From: Nemopilema nomurai
Lineage: Eukaryota; Cnidaria; Scyphozoa; Rhizostomeae; Rhizostomatidae
Assembly: GCA_003864495.1 (NCBI GenBank)
Contig: ML133376.1
Location: 186,001-250,000 of the forward strand
Direction of reading: 5' to 3'
Length of the DNA: 64,000 nucleotides
The first letter of the stretch is position 1. Every line of letters begins with the position of its first letter. Made by a program: the position numbers and the translations under genes. Below, in pieces: positions 50,278 through 62,727 of the stretch. Below the pieces are notes generated by a model that saw nothing but the letters and a program-made list of their open reading frames with translations, ran no database searches and was not told the origin of the DNA.

Positions 50278-51375
50278 CTACTTAATACATTTTCAAATTA
50301 GTTAATATTTAAAGCGAAATAATTAACGTAGTGTTTTCCTTCGCTGAAACTCATGGGCGTGCGAATGCAACCTCAGCCTGGTACTAAATTCATGTAATCC
50401 AATCAAATCGTTGGGTTGTGAAAATAGACCAATAGAATCTCCTCACATTGTTTACTTAACAATAACGAACTCGACTGAACAATAGATGCTCCTTCAAAGA
50501 AGCTTTCCCAAGAGAGAGCGTAATCAGCTCGAGAAAACCAGTGAAAATCTCGACGATTTCCTAACCTGAGGCAGGTCCAGGGTAAAACCTATGGTGATGA
50601 AATACAACTTCCTACAGTATTTTTCCTTTTGTTTGCAAGTGACTTTTCTTCACAGGCTCAATTTTTCTAGATAGTTATCATAATTTCATAATCATTCTTA
50701 TTCCATGGTTTATTCCAGAATTTTCCAGAAACAGTATACTGCATAAATTTGTCTCCTAAATGTACACTTCTAATCTCCAATCCTTATCTACGACTGAATG
50801 TCTACTGAGTATGCGAGAATCCTAAATATTTTATCAGTTTGTAAGGTAAAAAATAAAGACAGAACTCCAGGTTGTTATCATTTGTGTTCGGAAACTAATA
50901 TAGCAATGGTTCATCAGGCGGGATTCTCCTTGGGTTCCATGCATGAAGCGTCGTGTTTCCGTGAAAATATTGTAGCAAAGTTTTTAACAGAAAGTTGTGT
51001 CCATTCGTTCATTTGTCAAAGTATCATGTTAATACTTAATTTCAAAACAGCTTGCAAATATCTCCGAAAAAATCGAAATGAAAAAAAAATCACAACTTGC
51101 AGCGAGATTTTTTCGTATCTTTGGTCAGAAGAGAATTTACCATATTTTTAGGAGATGCACTTCTGAGCATGCTTTTGTTTACATCCTCAAATTGAAGCTT
51201 ATTACAGTTTCAATCCCATCGCATGCACAATAAACGGTGATTGGTTGAACGGCCAACCACGGTGTTAAAGTGACACGTGGGCCAACGTGTTTCAAAATGA
51301 TATTATCTTTTGAACCTTCACGTTGAAGTTGGCCGAATTGAATGTAAATTTGTTTCCAGGAAGAATACAATACCT
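50278..51375. other. Upstream region of the 4.1 gene
   Basis: Probably the promoter and 5' untranslated region of the 4.1 gene near its right-hand boundary. A 117-codon open frame at 50798-51151 has no domain and is Cys/Ile/Lys-rich; I do not call it a gene. Confidence 0.5.
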
Positions 51376-51450
51376 GTCACGCTGGAAGTATCTCAAGAAG
51401 CAGTTCTAGGTCCTTTTGTATTTAGTGCATATCAACAACCTTACACGTGA
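51376..51450 (+). pseudogene. Relic of a non-LTR retrotransposon reverse transcriptase
   Basis: The short frame reads VTLEVSQEAVLGPFVFSAY and then stops. It resembles the reverse-transcriptase block (S)GVPQGSVLGPLLF found in LINE elements of the Jockey/CR1 kind, with the expected spacing. Surrounding sequence is full of stops. A decayed fragment; the family cannot be assigned. Confidence 0.4.
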
Positions 51451-54366
51451 AATACTCAGTGGCAGATAATGCAGTTGTTGAAGCCGTAATTCTATTAACT
51501 GTTATTGTTATATTGAGGTTGTAATTAGGATAGAGGCCATCTTGGCCTAGACACCTTTTTAGTAATAAAGAAAAGTTTCCAATATAAATTGAAACTGAAA
51601 GATTGTAACAGATCAAAAGCAAAAGTTTTCGCCTTCTTCATTGTACTTCATTCTTTCATAGCTAACCACAATCATCATTACTTATTTCATTACCCAAGTT
51701 GTGTCAAATTTGCGCGACAGGGGATAGCTTGGACAACTGTACCCCGAACTAACAGCTTACTGGCGACTGCCCTTGCATCCCAGGGATGGAGGCTTTGCTA
51801 TACCAAGTGCTGATAAGACCGAAACTAAAGTATTCGTCGTTAATATCTGCTCATCCTTTCTGAATGAAAATTGAGCACCGAAGCACTAGGAGAGCTATTA
51901 GATGAACGATGAATTGATACGGCTTGGGAGGCAGTGTCCAAGGTCTCAAATGCCAACTGGGATGCCTTCTGCAATCTGTGGATGATGTAGCCTCAGTTCC
52001 TCATTTTTCATATTCAAACAGTGTACATGGGACCTTTATCCTCTTCTTCCAGTCACGGTTTGTGCGCTCGTGTGAAAATGCCTTTGCGATCGACGCCCCC
52101 TTGAATAATTAAGGCCACCATTTTAACAATTAATGTTCCCTAAAAGCACTTCGAGCTTCTCTGCAGCTTTTGATATTTATCCTTTGTCGATTCCTATGAA
52201 GAAAAAAGGTGAATCTGTATCGACCTTGCTTAGGCCTGTTTAACTTGATCTCCGCATTCTTAACAACAACATTTCGTCATCTCCTTTTCTTGCATCGACT
52301 TTCTTTTATACCTAATCCTCTCTCCTCATTATAAAAGTATTTTGTACTGATATGCTCCTTATATTAACACTCGTGTAACCGTAGGCAGGGAATTGAATTA
52401 GAGTTAGTTGTGGTTACGTTACTTTACAGTTACGTTGGGAATATAAAGAGAGTTCCTGTATCCTCTTGCGGGAATCCATTACACTCATCATCTACCATCT
52501 TCAATTTGGTTTGAACAAATACGCGTAATTCAGCCGTTCAGTTAATTATGATATTCTCAAATAACACAACGAGTCCGTTATTGTACGAACGTTTGTGTAT
52601 TGCAAACTTTTTATAGGATTAAAGGCTTTAAGAATATTGAGGCTCAGAATTGCTAAAATTGAAGAATAATTCAAGAATAAAGTCAGTCTCAACCTTCATC
52701 AAGATAGATTTTCTCCTTAGTCTGAGTTTTCTCCCAATACAAAAACAACAATATGTATATATATTTATATATTCTAATATACACTCAGCCACTTTGTGAG
52801 TAATTCATGATAAAGCAGAATCTTACATCAACCAAGATTTAACATTCTTCTTTGAACATAAGGCAAATTTACACCTCATGTTGGGCAAGAATAATTTAAC
52901 GATAACCTTAGGCTCAATCGATTTTTTTTTCAAAAAAATTGAGGGTCAGCAAAAAGTTAGGTATTCTTATAAACAAAAGGTGTATCGATCCTGTCTTTAT
53001 AAGTGTTTTGTCGCCTAGTTAATGAGGTGTAATCACAAGAGGCTATCGTATGGGTGGAAAGGATAAGCATGCATTTCGCTCCATGCTATTTAGCGGCCCT
53101 TTTTAATATTTTCATCAACTATTTCATCCTCAAGTGAATGTAAACAATATAAACAACCAGTTGCAATTAAAAACGTCGCGTGATAAAACGCCCAATCGGC
53201 GCCAAGTTATCCCTTCTTTTAGAAGAATCCGGACTCTTTCCGTCTTAACAAAGAGTTTCACTCCCAAATTGTCATTAGTGTATTGTTATGCAATTAGCTT
53301 TAAGTTTTATTTAGTTTTGTGATGTTCAGTTGTTTTGCATGTTCTTTTGATGTTCTTGATAGTTCTGTTGTTTGTCACCTTGCCATCAACATTCCGTGTT
53401 ATTGCATCATCCCGTCGCCATTATTGTTGTCATTAGTCCTTTGTTGTTTGAAGTACTTACTTTGTTATCGTAATTAGGGTGTGTTGTCATGTGATTTTTA
53501 TGTTGTGCCCTTGTTTGTAATTTCCGTCGTTATGTGAAGCCGTGAAGTAAAGTTGTGGCGAGTTTTGGGTCTGCCGTAATTTGCTTGGAATTTGCTTAGG
53601 TATTTGTTGCTGTAATTGGTTAGGGTATCTGTTTAGTTAATCCTTACGGACGTGCCGATAAAGATAAATAATAATACCAGAAAATTGTCATCTTTTACCT
53701 CGTTTCTATGCCCAAAATACTTTAGCTTCTCATAGAGTCATGTTTTTTAGTCGGGCATTGCTCTCTTTTCACAATAGTTTCTTCTCGATGATCATTTTCA
53801 TCCATCTCTATTAGTGCTACTTACTAAGCCTTACATCAGCAAGAAAATTCATTCAAACGAATGTTCAGAAATGCAACACTTTCAAAAGATAGGAACATAG
53901 CTTAAGTATCATGGATCATACAAAGAATGACTCTTTCATTCGGCTTTCAGTTTTTAAGACAAGAACCCAGCTTTCAATATTGTTTCCCTGATCCAGATGA
54001 AAAATTGGATAGATTTAGGCCTTTTATCCAATGCTTATTCTTGCTTGCCCTTTTCTTCTGCAGGTGCACCTGTTTTCGACTTCCTATTTCCTAACAAGGT
54101 GCATTTAAAAATTGAATATCCATGAACAAACAATTAAACATTTCAGCAGGTGTGATGGGAATAAAGCTGTTCTCATTCAATAGAAAGTATTCACATTATT
54201 TGCAGCAAAACAGATGCTTTATTTCTATGTCTTTTTGGAGACCAGGTGGAAAAGTTAGGGCAAATGGTAACTGAGGAGGAGAAGAGGTGTGGCTGCAATA
54301 CCCTGCGCGAGTGCGGCGCTAATCGGCAACAGACCAAGTATCGGGCTTGTAGGAAAAAGGAGAAAA
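51451..54366. other. Intergenic DNA between 4.1 and the MARVEL-like gene
   Basis: No gene recognised. It may contain further decayed retroelement sequence after the relic at 51376 and the promoter of the + strand gene near its right end. A low-complexity TA stretch occurs at about 52750-52785. Confidence 0.5.
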
Positions 54367-55524
54367 ATGGAGGGCGAAACTCAAACATGTTGTCAAAGAT
54401 GCTTTAATCTTGGATACTTTAGAACAGCAATCGGCATTTATAAATGCATAGAGTTGTTAGTAACTGTGTTGGGCTTGATTTTCACGGCGAGTGTATCCGC
54501 CATCAATGCCGATGCCATCAAATTTTTCATTTTTGTCACCACAGCCAGTAAGTATCATTGTATTCTCGCTTTCAAGCTGTATAATGTGAGCACTTGTTCA
54601 CATGCTGAAATAGCTGCTCTTTTGCTGTAACACTGTACGTCCTGAGATTATATGACTTGTTTGTAAGCCGCAGAGGCAGGTGGCTTTTGATACATTGTTG
54701 ACTCCAAGGACACTTGCTCCGTGGCCTAACTTTGCAGGGGCGTGACTCGGACGACCGATCACTAGAACAAAACATACGATTCTTGGGCGCCGATGGAGAT
54801 TCACACCAAATAAGAAACTGGTCTAAATCGCATTACTGACAAAACTGTAGAATCGGGATTCTACAAAAAACAGTTTGCCTTTCAGTAAAATTATAAACCT
54901 GCAATTACCAATGAAACATGGGGGTGGGGTACTCTGGCACCGTACCACTAAACTAATACATAGAAAATAATTTTTGTAGAATCCCGATTCTACAGTTTTA
55001 CCCGCATCACTTATGAATTAGGGCTAGGGTTATTGCACGAAGCCTTTTGCTACAGGGAAAACCTCCCCATTAAATGACTATGTGATGCGTTATGGTGCGT
55101 TAGCGCCTATTTTATCATCGCCTATGCTGTTATATACCTCCAACTGTCGATGTTGCATTTTTGACGTTCATTAATGAGGTTATTTCATTTTCCAGCAATG
55201 ATATTTCTGTTCATTCACATCATACTGAATGTGATGAACCTGTACCATCGGATGCCTCTGCCCTTGATTGCAAACTTGACCCAGATGATCCTGTGTAGCT
55301 TGGCAGCTCTTCTTCTGCTTATATCTTCCTCAATAACCCTAAGCAAATATAGCGACTGGCAGGTGCATGCAGGATCTGTTCTTGGTCTTATTGCCATGGG
55401 GCTTTTTATCCTTGAAGCAATCTATAACCTGATTCAGCACAGAAGAGCACCAAAAAGAGAAGATACCCAGCAAGGGGCTGCAGACAAGAAGACAGCAGAT
55501 CCTGAACAACAACCAAGTTACTGA
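54367..55524 (+). CDS. Four-helix membrane protein, MARVEL-like
   Basis: Two coding exons, 54367-54547 and 55196-55524 (donor GCCA then GTAAGT, acceptor CATTTTCCAG), joined in phase; 510 bp, 169 residues. Starts MEGETQTCCQRCFNL. Four hydrophobic segments are visible: about 21-46 (IELLVTVLGLIF), 52-74 (FFIFVTTATMIFLFIHIIL), 81-107 (IANLTQMILCSLAALLLL) and 121-142 (SVLGLIAMGLFILEAIYNLI). Short loops and a charged, hydrophilic C-terminal tail (RRAPKREDTQQG, ending EQQPSY) follow. Size, helix spacing and the final SDWQVHAGSVLG...EAIYNL block suit the MARVEL family (MAL, plasmolipin, CMTM), which act in membrane sorting and junctions. No closer family could be assigned. The intron carries a small MITE. 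Divergent from the 4.1 gene 4 kb to the left, convergent with ABHD6. Confidence 0.75.
54841..54999. mobile_element. 159-bp MITE-like element with hairpin-forming ends
   Basis: The first and last 29 bp are exact inverted copies, AAAACTGTAGAATCGG... and its complement. Each terminus also contains its own palindrome, TGTAGAATCGGGATTCTACA, so either end can fold alone. Non-coding, located in the intron of the MARVEL-like gene. No clear target-site duplication was identified. Confidence 0.75.
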
Positions 55525-57057
55525 TTTCTGTTATTAACTGTGTTTTGAAAATACAAAATAGCTTTGTTTATGACTTTCTGTTGTCTTTTAGAACCTAGTT
55601 GGGAAACATTTAATATTTAAAACACAAAGTATATGGTTATTGAAAGACATTTTTCTCTCGCTTATTGTAAAATGTAGAAGGAGGTATTGTTGTCTCTTCA
55701 TTGTTCAAAAATAGGGGCATATAAAACAGGTTCTTGGTTGCACTTTGTGGATTTGTAGCCACAAACATTATATCAACTTAATCACAGATTGTTGTAAACC
55801 TTGCTGTTAGGTGCTTGGCAAATGGAGCTGGAATACTCAGTGTTGTTTCTTACAGATTCTTAAGTTTGGATCAGCTTGTCACTATCAGAATTATCACTTC
55901 AATGCATTTGATTTTGAGAAAATGTTATTTAATATGTAATATATGGTTTAATGTTGCATTACTGACACCTTTCTAAAATATCTTTTTGCTTGCATCATAC
56001 CTTGCTGGAAGACCTGATATGCTGACTAGGCAAACAATTTAATGTCACAGGATTAATGAATTCTTAATGTTTCAGAAAATTTTGCTAACAGAGTATTGTC
56101 AATAACTGTTTTAGAAAATTTTGCTAATAGAGTATCATTAATAATGGGCACTGATTGAAGCCAGGGAAAAGTAGGCAACAGCCTTACAAATGATGATGGT
56201 CTTTACAATGACAAATATGATTATGAAAGTAAATGGATGATTTGTCATAAGTGATAAACTGATTAGAAAAGTAAATGAATGCTGATTTTTCAAAAGTTAG
56301 TAGTAATCAGTATGTTTAAGAAAACATCCAACATCCTTTTTCATAACTAAAGGACATCAATGTCCTTTGGTGTTGGCAAGGCCTGCCCATACATGCCTTC
56401 ACCAAAAGGAAAGAGATAAAGGCTAAAAACTTGCAACTCAAAGGTTTACTTAATTTGTAAACCTGATGTTTTGTCAATAACAGACCTCCTTCAAGCACCC
56501 AAAATGTTGTTCTAGGTTATCAACACAATTCATTACTTGCTAATTTTACTTTTTTATTAAGAAGTTTCTTATAACTATAAGTGTCTGGAAGCGAATGATG
56601 GAACAGGTCAATACTGCAACTGGACATTTAGAAAAATATACAGGAAAAAAACTTATTTCTAAGGTATATACAAAGATAGCTTCTTTGTACAAGATTCTAT
56701 ATACGTGATATTGATATGTCTGGAAGAAATACAATGGAGCTGCACAGAAAACAGACTGCAGGTGCAATTAACAAAGCAGAAATGAACAGATCCTTGACAA
56801 AAACTTTTGCCAATAGCAACTTGGTCTCAATTGTATGTATGATTACAAGTAAGTTTCATTTGAAAACAAATTCTATCAACAAAAATAAAACATCAGTATT
56901 CAATGAGTATTCAGTATTCAATTCATTAGATAAGAGTATTCAATTTATTCAGGTGTGTTATTTGTCTTTGAATCTAGTTCTTAAAAAAAATTTGATAAAA
57001 ACGATTCAAATCATAGCTTTAAGATTACAATTCTAGTAATTATCATTCTGTGGGTTC
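55525..57057. other. 3' regions of the MARVEL-like gene and ABHD6
   Basis: AT-rich convergent intergenic DNA, containing the 3' untranslated regions of both flanking genes. A 39-bp tandem duplication lies at 56070-56147 and GTATTCAAT words recur at about 56897-56945. No other gene seen. Confidence 0.55.
56070..56147. repeat. 39-bp tandem duplication
   Basis: Two adjacent copies sharing TAGAAAATTTTGCTAA and AGAGTAT blocks, with several differences. An old local duplication in the convergent intergenic region. Confidence 0.7.
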
Positions 57058-57063
57058 TTTATT
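57058..57063 (-). terminator. Poly(A) signal overlapping the ABHD6 stop codon
   Basis: On the - strand the final codons GAA GAA TAA AGA contain AATAAA, so the hexamer shares the stop codon. Use of this signal is not shown; later A/T-rich hexamers exist downstream. Confidence 0.35.
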
Positions 57064-60000
57064 CTTCTAAAAACCTGGTTATCAGGCTGGCAAGCTTCCG
57101 TGGTCTCTCTAGAGCTATGCTGTGTCCACAATCTTCCAAAATTTCTATGCGGCTCCCAGGAAGTATTTCTCTGATAACCTCAGTAGCTGAAACATGAAGG
57201 GCCTGAAAGAAGAATTTAACAGTACTTCAGGGTTTTCAAAGCAGTATTATCATCATGATTGACTGGAGGGTCATTTTTGACCAGTGGTGGCAGTGAGTTA
57301 TAAAGAAGAACAGTAAAGTCAGTAACAACTTTCCAGCTTTTTCAGCAGTTTCTTTGATTGAATCTATGACTACAGATAGGGTATCATTTTATCCAGACAA
57401 GATATCAATTCCAGGGCCATTGCTCCTGTTCATGTGCCAAATGAAGGGCATCATTCTATTGCTAATTATGAACATAAAAATGGCCAATTTTTCAAGCATC
57501 AAAGACATCCGTAGCTCCAGATTAAAGCAGAAAGTTGTAAATAATCTTCAAAATGAAGAGCAACATCATCATTCTAGTTTGTGACAAAGGTTGATTTCTT
57601 GTCAAAAACGAATGAGCTCTGTTATACTTCAATATAGGTTAATGTTGAGATACATAACGTTTCGCCAAACCAAGATTTTCATTGAAAAATTACTTAGCTT
57701 CATATAATAAATCATGAGCTAGATAGCTTTTTCATGATTAACTTGACTTGAAGAGTTTGTAATACACAGCATTGATAATCATTAGCATTGAAAAATGAAG
57801 AAAATTTATTTTATACATAAACTAATATTGATATTATATAGGTGCATAACTAGGAATGATTTTTGAAACCAGTAATTGATACACCCATTTACCTCTAACT
57901 GTCTACAAAAAGGGCAGAAAAAAATAAACTGAAACTCTACAACCAACACCAGATGAATGGATTCCCAATCAGATGCAACATTGGAAGCAATTTGCTTCAT
58001 CTAGAGTTTACAGCCATTCAAACTGCTATCAGCGGAGCATATGGTTTCCTTCACATGATATGGGCATGGGAAAACTTTTGTACAAAACCAAATATGCTGA
58101 CTGTTTTCTTTATTATTTAACATACCTGCTGCATAAGCTTGTTAGCAGACACATTTTGATAGACTCATCTACTACCCACATGTTGCATGTCTCCTTGCAC
58201 GCAATAGTTCTCTCATCTGTCTATTTCTAAGGGCAATCTCATAAAGTCCAGGGGGTGATGCAATATATAAAAATAAGAGGTTACTGGGCACTTGAATACA
58301 CCTTTAACATAGTTTTTTACTTCAGACAAAAAAGGTAAAACAATAATTTGTTTACCTTGTCATGTTTTCCCCAAACAACCAACATTTTTGTCTTGATATC
58401 AGGTAATTTTTCTTGAAGCAAATATCGTTCACTTTCGTTGATGAGACCTTCAAACACTGCAAAGAGGAAACACAATGTCATTGAATTGATTTTTGGAGAA
58501 GACAACAGATCATCAACATAGTTTTAAGCAGATTAAAATTAAATTACAAAGGCCCATGAAATTTATGACATAATAACTACTAGGCTAAAAAGGGGTTCAT
58601 ATACAACTTGCACTAATATTCCTCAAATCTTCATAGTGTTAGCATGAATACATTAGCCTCCCACATATAAGAAACAACTTTTATGATTTCAAGTCTGATA
58701 TATTTCTTATGAAATCAGATGTACACCAAAAATCAGGGTAATGTTTCTTATATAAAAACAATATTATGCTATATATCATCTACTCAGACACAAGCTCAAT
58801 TACTGTGATAAGAATATTGTACACTGTTTGACTTGCATTTGTCATTTTTAGGAAACACTAAAAATATTTCAGCAAGTGCTTTTTGCTTAGTTTGCATTCA
58901 AAACTCTATTTCATTTGACCAGTTTAGAATGGTTAATGTTTTTTTCTGTCTTATATGAAGGATTAAGTTACATGAGAATTTCTGAATAAAAAAACAGGAT
59001 TTTTTCTAATATGCTTATCAAATAACTACTTCAATTCATCTGATGAAAAGGTGCATTGTACCTTTCATATAGAAGTCTTGAGCTTGCAGTCGTGCCTGCA
59101 TAACCCCAGATATTATGATGTTTGGAAGTTTGACTGGCTTGTGTACAAGCATGTTAATCATCTCTACAAACTCCTCATTGCTCTTTGGCATCAGCTTAAT
59201 CTTTTTATCCTTCTCATATGCTAGCACCATATCGCTGTGCACAGGAGAATCAATGCCAGCAGGGCACACCAACATAACAGATGCTAAATTTTTTGGATAC
59301 ATTGAAGCATGGATCCCAGCAATGAAGCCACCAAGAGATGTTCCAACCAGGTGATACTTCTTTTTATTCAACCCAACAGCATTTGCAAACTGAAATATGA
59401 TAAACATTTTAAATTTTGATGCTTCATTTTGTTGCTATCAGAATAACTTTGAAACATAGTTCAACAAAAAAGAACTCTACAAGGGAAGTGTGGCATAAAC
59501 TCTTGAGATCAGTGGAAGTCCTAACAATATATGGTTTGATACATTTATACCCATTCATCAAACTGCTAGAGATGTAACTAACAGCCAATATTTGTTGGAT
59601 TTTGCTTCACTCTACTTTATGCTTTGGTTGTAAGTTGCTTTGCAGTACTGTCTTTTCAGGCATACAGAGGTTTTCCATGGCTGGTGGCAAAAAAATCTCC
59701 ATTCTATATTCCTTACTTGTGAAAATAATTATGTGGGGGATTCTTACATATTCTACATGGGCTCTGCAGTGACCTGAGAAGTAATAGACCAATACTGATA
59801 TGCTTGCAGCATTGAAGCCAAAACGAAGCATCCAAGTTGGACTAAAGGGAAGCCATAAAGTTTGAATTTTCACCCATGAAAACCTAATCTGACTTACAAC
59901 TGAGTTTTGTTCACAACATAATCCTGGCATTTGATTGGAAAGACTGAATTGTCATAAACAATATAAATGGACAAAATATTAGTAAAATCAATGTTTCCCC

Positions 60001-61407
60001 CTTTACAACATGGTAAGATTAGTGTTAGCATTTATCAATTGATCAAATGATGTCTCTGGTTGCAACTCATTGAGCAGAGCGCTATCAGCCCCAAACTCAC
60101 CATAGCTATGACTTTGATTGTGAATGTGTGAAAGCGTTTGGATATGTTTATATGTTTTTTAGAAATTAAGTTGAGGAGATGTTAAAGCAAGATAATAGAC
60201 AATTTTAAGCTCAAGCCCCACAAAGAAAAGGCAATGATGTGATAGTGAGTTACATTAGAGATTTATCAAAGCTGTGTCAATTGGGTTAACAAGCAGGGTT
60301 TTTATAGTTGCAGCCAACTAAATGCCAGCAAACCTTGTGCACAGTATCAATATTTGCAAAAAGATGTCAATAAATCTTTTCCATCTAGCTAAAGTACACA
60401 AGCCATTAAATGTTGTGAAATGTCAATCTAGGAACAAAGCCATACAATTTGAGCATGGTTATAATAAAAAGCCATCACAACTTGTTGGGATATTTTAACT
60501 GTACCTGTTCCACTCTTCTTGCAAAAGCTGGAACAGAAACATCATCCTTCATCTTTCTTGTCGTCCCTCCATGACCAGGTAAATCCAGAGCAACAACATG
60601 TATTCTCTTTGGAATGAAGCTAGCCATTACACACCAGTTGTCCTTACTGGAACTAAAACCATGAACCAGGAGCAGTGATATTGCATTATCCTTTAAACTT
60701 CCTCTTTCAATATATTCAAAATGGTAGTTGTCTCCTACTTGGATTCTTTTCTTCTGAAAACCGGTTTTGAAGAGGAGAAACCTAAAACAAAAAAGAGTTT
60801 GAATACTTTCCTATTAGTTTATCTATAAAACAAAAACGAGACTTAAAGACAAATAATGCCAGCTAAAATACGTAATTGTCCCTCGATGAAGTAACTTAGA
60901 CTAGGTATTCAATTTTCAAAACAATGATGAATTATCTAACTTAATACCCCTTAGACTGAGATCGGTTATTATATATAATTCCAAGCATAAGGAATCACGA
61001 GGTGTGGTCACATCGAGAGGAAGCAAGGTAGTAACAAATACAAATACAAAGTTATACAAATATGAACAACACATTTAGCTCTCAAGGGGGCAAGAACACG
61101 GCTACCTATAATACTTGACGCAAAGATTTAATAGTTCTTATTCTATCGTAACACTTCAGCAAGGTCAGTCGGCTAGAACTTGAAGACTTAAAAATGAAAT
61201 ATGTATTGGATATGTTGCATAATATTGTGCATAGAAAGGTTACTATAAATTACTTGAGACATAAATATACCTCTGATAAAGTCTTAGAATGATGATCGGG
61301 TATTTGAAAACAACCAGCAGCAGAAGGATAGACAATATAACTTGTACTGCGAGAATACATCCAAGAGTTGAGCGGTTCGCCCAAATCCAGTTGCTTATCC
61401 CGTCCAT
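57059..61407 (-). CDS. ABHD6: Monoacylglycerol lipase ABHD6
   Basis: Alpha/beta-hydrolase anchored in membranes by an N-terminal helix; the family hydrolyses monoacylglycerols, including 2-arachidonoylglycerol, and lysophospholipids. Five coding exons: 61407-61271, 60781-60505, 59389-59062, 58456-58356, 57202-57059; 987 bp, 328 residues (human 337). N terminus MDGISNWIWANRS, then a membrane helix at about 16-42 (ILAVQVILSILLLLVVF). Landmarks are the oxyanion-hole motif LLLVHGFSSSKDNW, LDLPGHGGTTRK, nucleophile elbow HLVGTSLGG (Ser156), VVWGKHDK (Asp280) and LEDCGHSIALERPRK (His308). All triad residues and phases are intact, so the gene appears functional. The region immediately upstream (61493-62091) contains repeat-derived sequence. 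Divergent from the gene starting at 62728. Confidence 0.93.
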
Positions 61408-61492
61408 TCTCTATCGTCTTGCAGCGGCAAGTGCATGCAGCCTCAGTCTGGTGCTTGTTTCCTATTGTTCAAGATGCCCAGGTGTGCAGGAG

Positions 61493-62091
61493 CAATAAGC
61501 GCCCCTCTCAATTAAGCGCCCCTCTTAGTTTCATAAGCACTGGTCTCGAATAAGCACCCCCCTGCTCTGCTTCAAAGAATGCTTTTACTTCTATTTCTAC
61601 ACGATTGATCGACTACTTCACGAAGAAGGTTATGTCGATGTAAAGGAAAAAAAGGAAATTAAGAAGAGAAAGGAAATTAAGAAAACAAGATAATTAAGAG
61701 GAAAAGGAAATTAAGAAAAAAGAAAAAGGAGAAACACAGGACAGCAGCACATGCCAAGATGAAATTCGGAGCTTGAAAAATTCGAGGCTTATGATATATC
61801 AGAGCTCAGCATATCATAGACTGTCAGCCTTATAGTGCAGAGCTCTATGTTGGAAGAGCAACTGATATTTTGTAGAGTACTAACAATTAATTCTTCATCG
61901 GATATTTTCGTGTTTGACTTCTGTTCTCCAGAGAGATGTTTAATTTGAAAAAGATAGCTAATGAATTCTTAATCCTTATTTTTGTAGAAATATTTTATAA
62001 GCGCCTCTTTCGAATAAGTCCCATCTCGAACCAGTGTCCCGCTGAGAAGTAAAAGGGATAAATCCCAGGGCGCTTATTCGAGCGATTTCGG
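61493..62091. mobile_element. Probable non-autonomous DNA element with AATAAGCGCCC ends
   Basis: The left side holds several AATAAGCGCCCC-type words (61493-61560) and the right side their complements (GGGCGCTTATTCGAG at about 62079). The interior is A/G-rich and non-coding. Inverted placement of the same words suggests a repeat element, but exact ends and duplication are unclear. It sits between ABHD6 and the divergent gene to its right. Confidence 0.45.
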
Positions 62092-62727
62092 TAGTCCAAT
62101 AAATTTAGGTAGATTGACTTCAGTCTGAATGTACTCAAACCAAATGTTCTGTCTGCTGATTATTGTTCGAGGCCAGCTGTTCATGCATTCACCGGAAAAG
62201 TACATTGGAAGGTTTTGTTAACAGAAGTTTTCTGCCAGACACTCATCATGTTGGTTGTTTCTGGAGAAATTTACATGCACAGTTGATGCCCTTTTGCGCA
62301 ATATTCCAGTAAAGTTCACGTGAACTTTCGATGTGACTGTTTAATCTTGCTAAATTCGCATTGAAGTCAGTTGTCTGCTCGAAAAAATACTTAGAAATCA
62401 ATGGAGATTATGGACGCCAACACAGGAAGCGGTTAGAGGGGATGTAGGCAATGTAAACCCGGCAAATGTGTCCGATATTCATCCGGCCCCCCTACATTTT
62501 GTACAGCAAGATATTTTTCAAGGCGATATAGAGAGAAATAGAAATAAAATCGTAATATTCACAATCTGCCCTCCCCCCCCCCTTTCTAACAAAAATCGCC
62601 AGCCCTCTGCTTCAACACTAAGACCAATCAGATGCTTTCTCGTTAAATATTGCTAAACATGATTAGAGGCTTTCCTTTAAGTTTATAAAAATGAAAAGGA
62701 AAGGGTTTTTAGATCTAAAAGGAACGC
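62092..62727. other. Upstream region of the right-hand gene
   Basis: Intergenic, probably containing the start region of the + strand gene at 62728. A C run occurs at about 62571-62582. Open frame 62468-62656 has no domain and is not called. Confidence 0.45.

Noticed and set aside
50798..51151. 117-codon + strand open frame
   Set aside because: No recognisable domain, no splice or promoter support, and length within what random AT-rich DNA can give.
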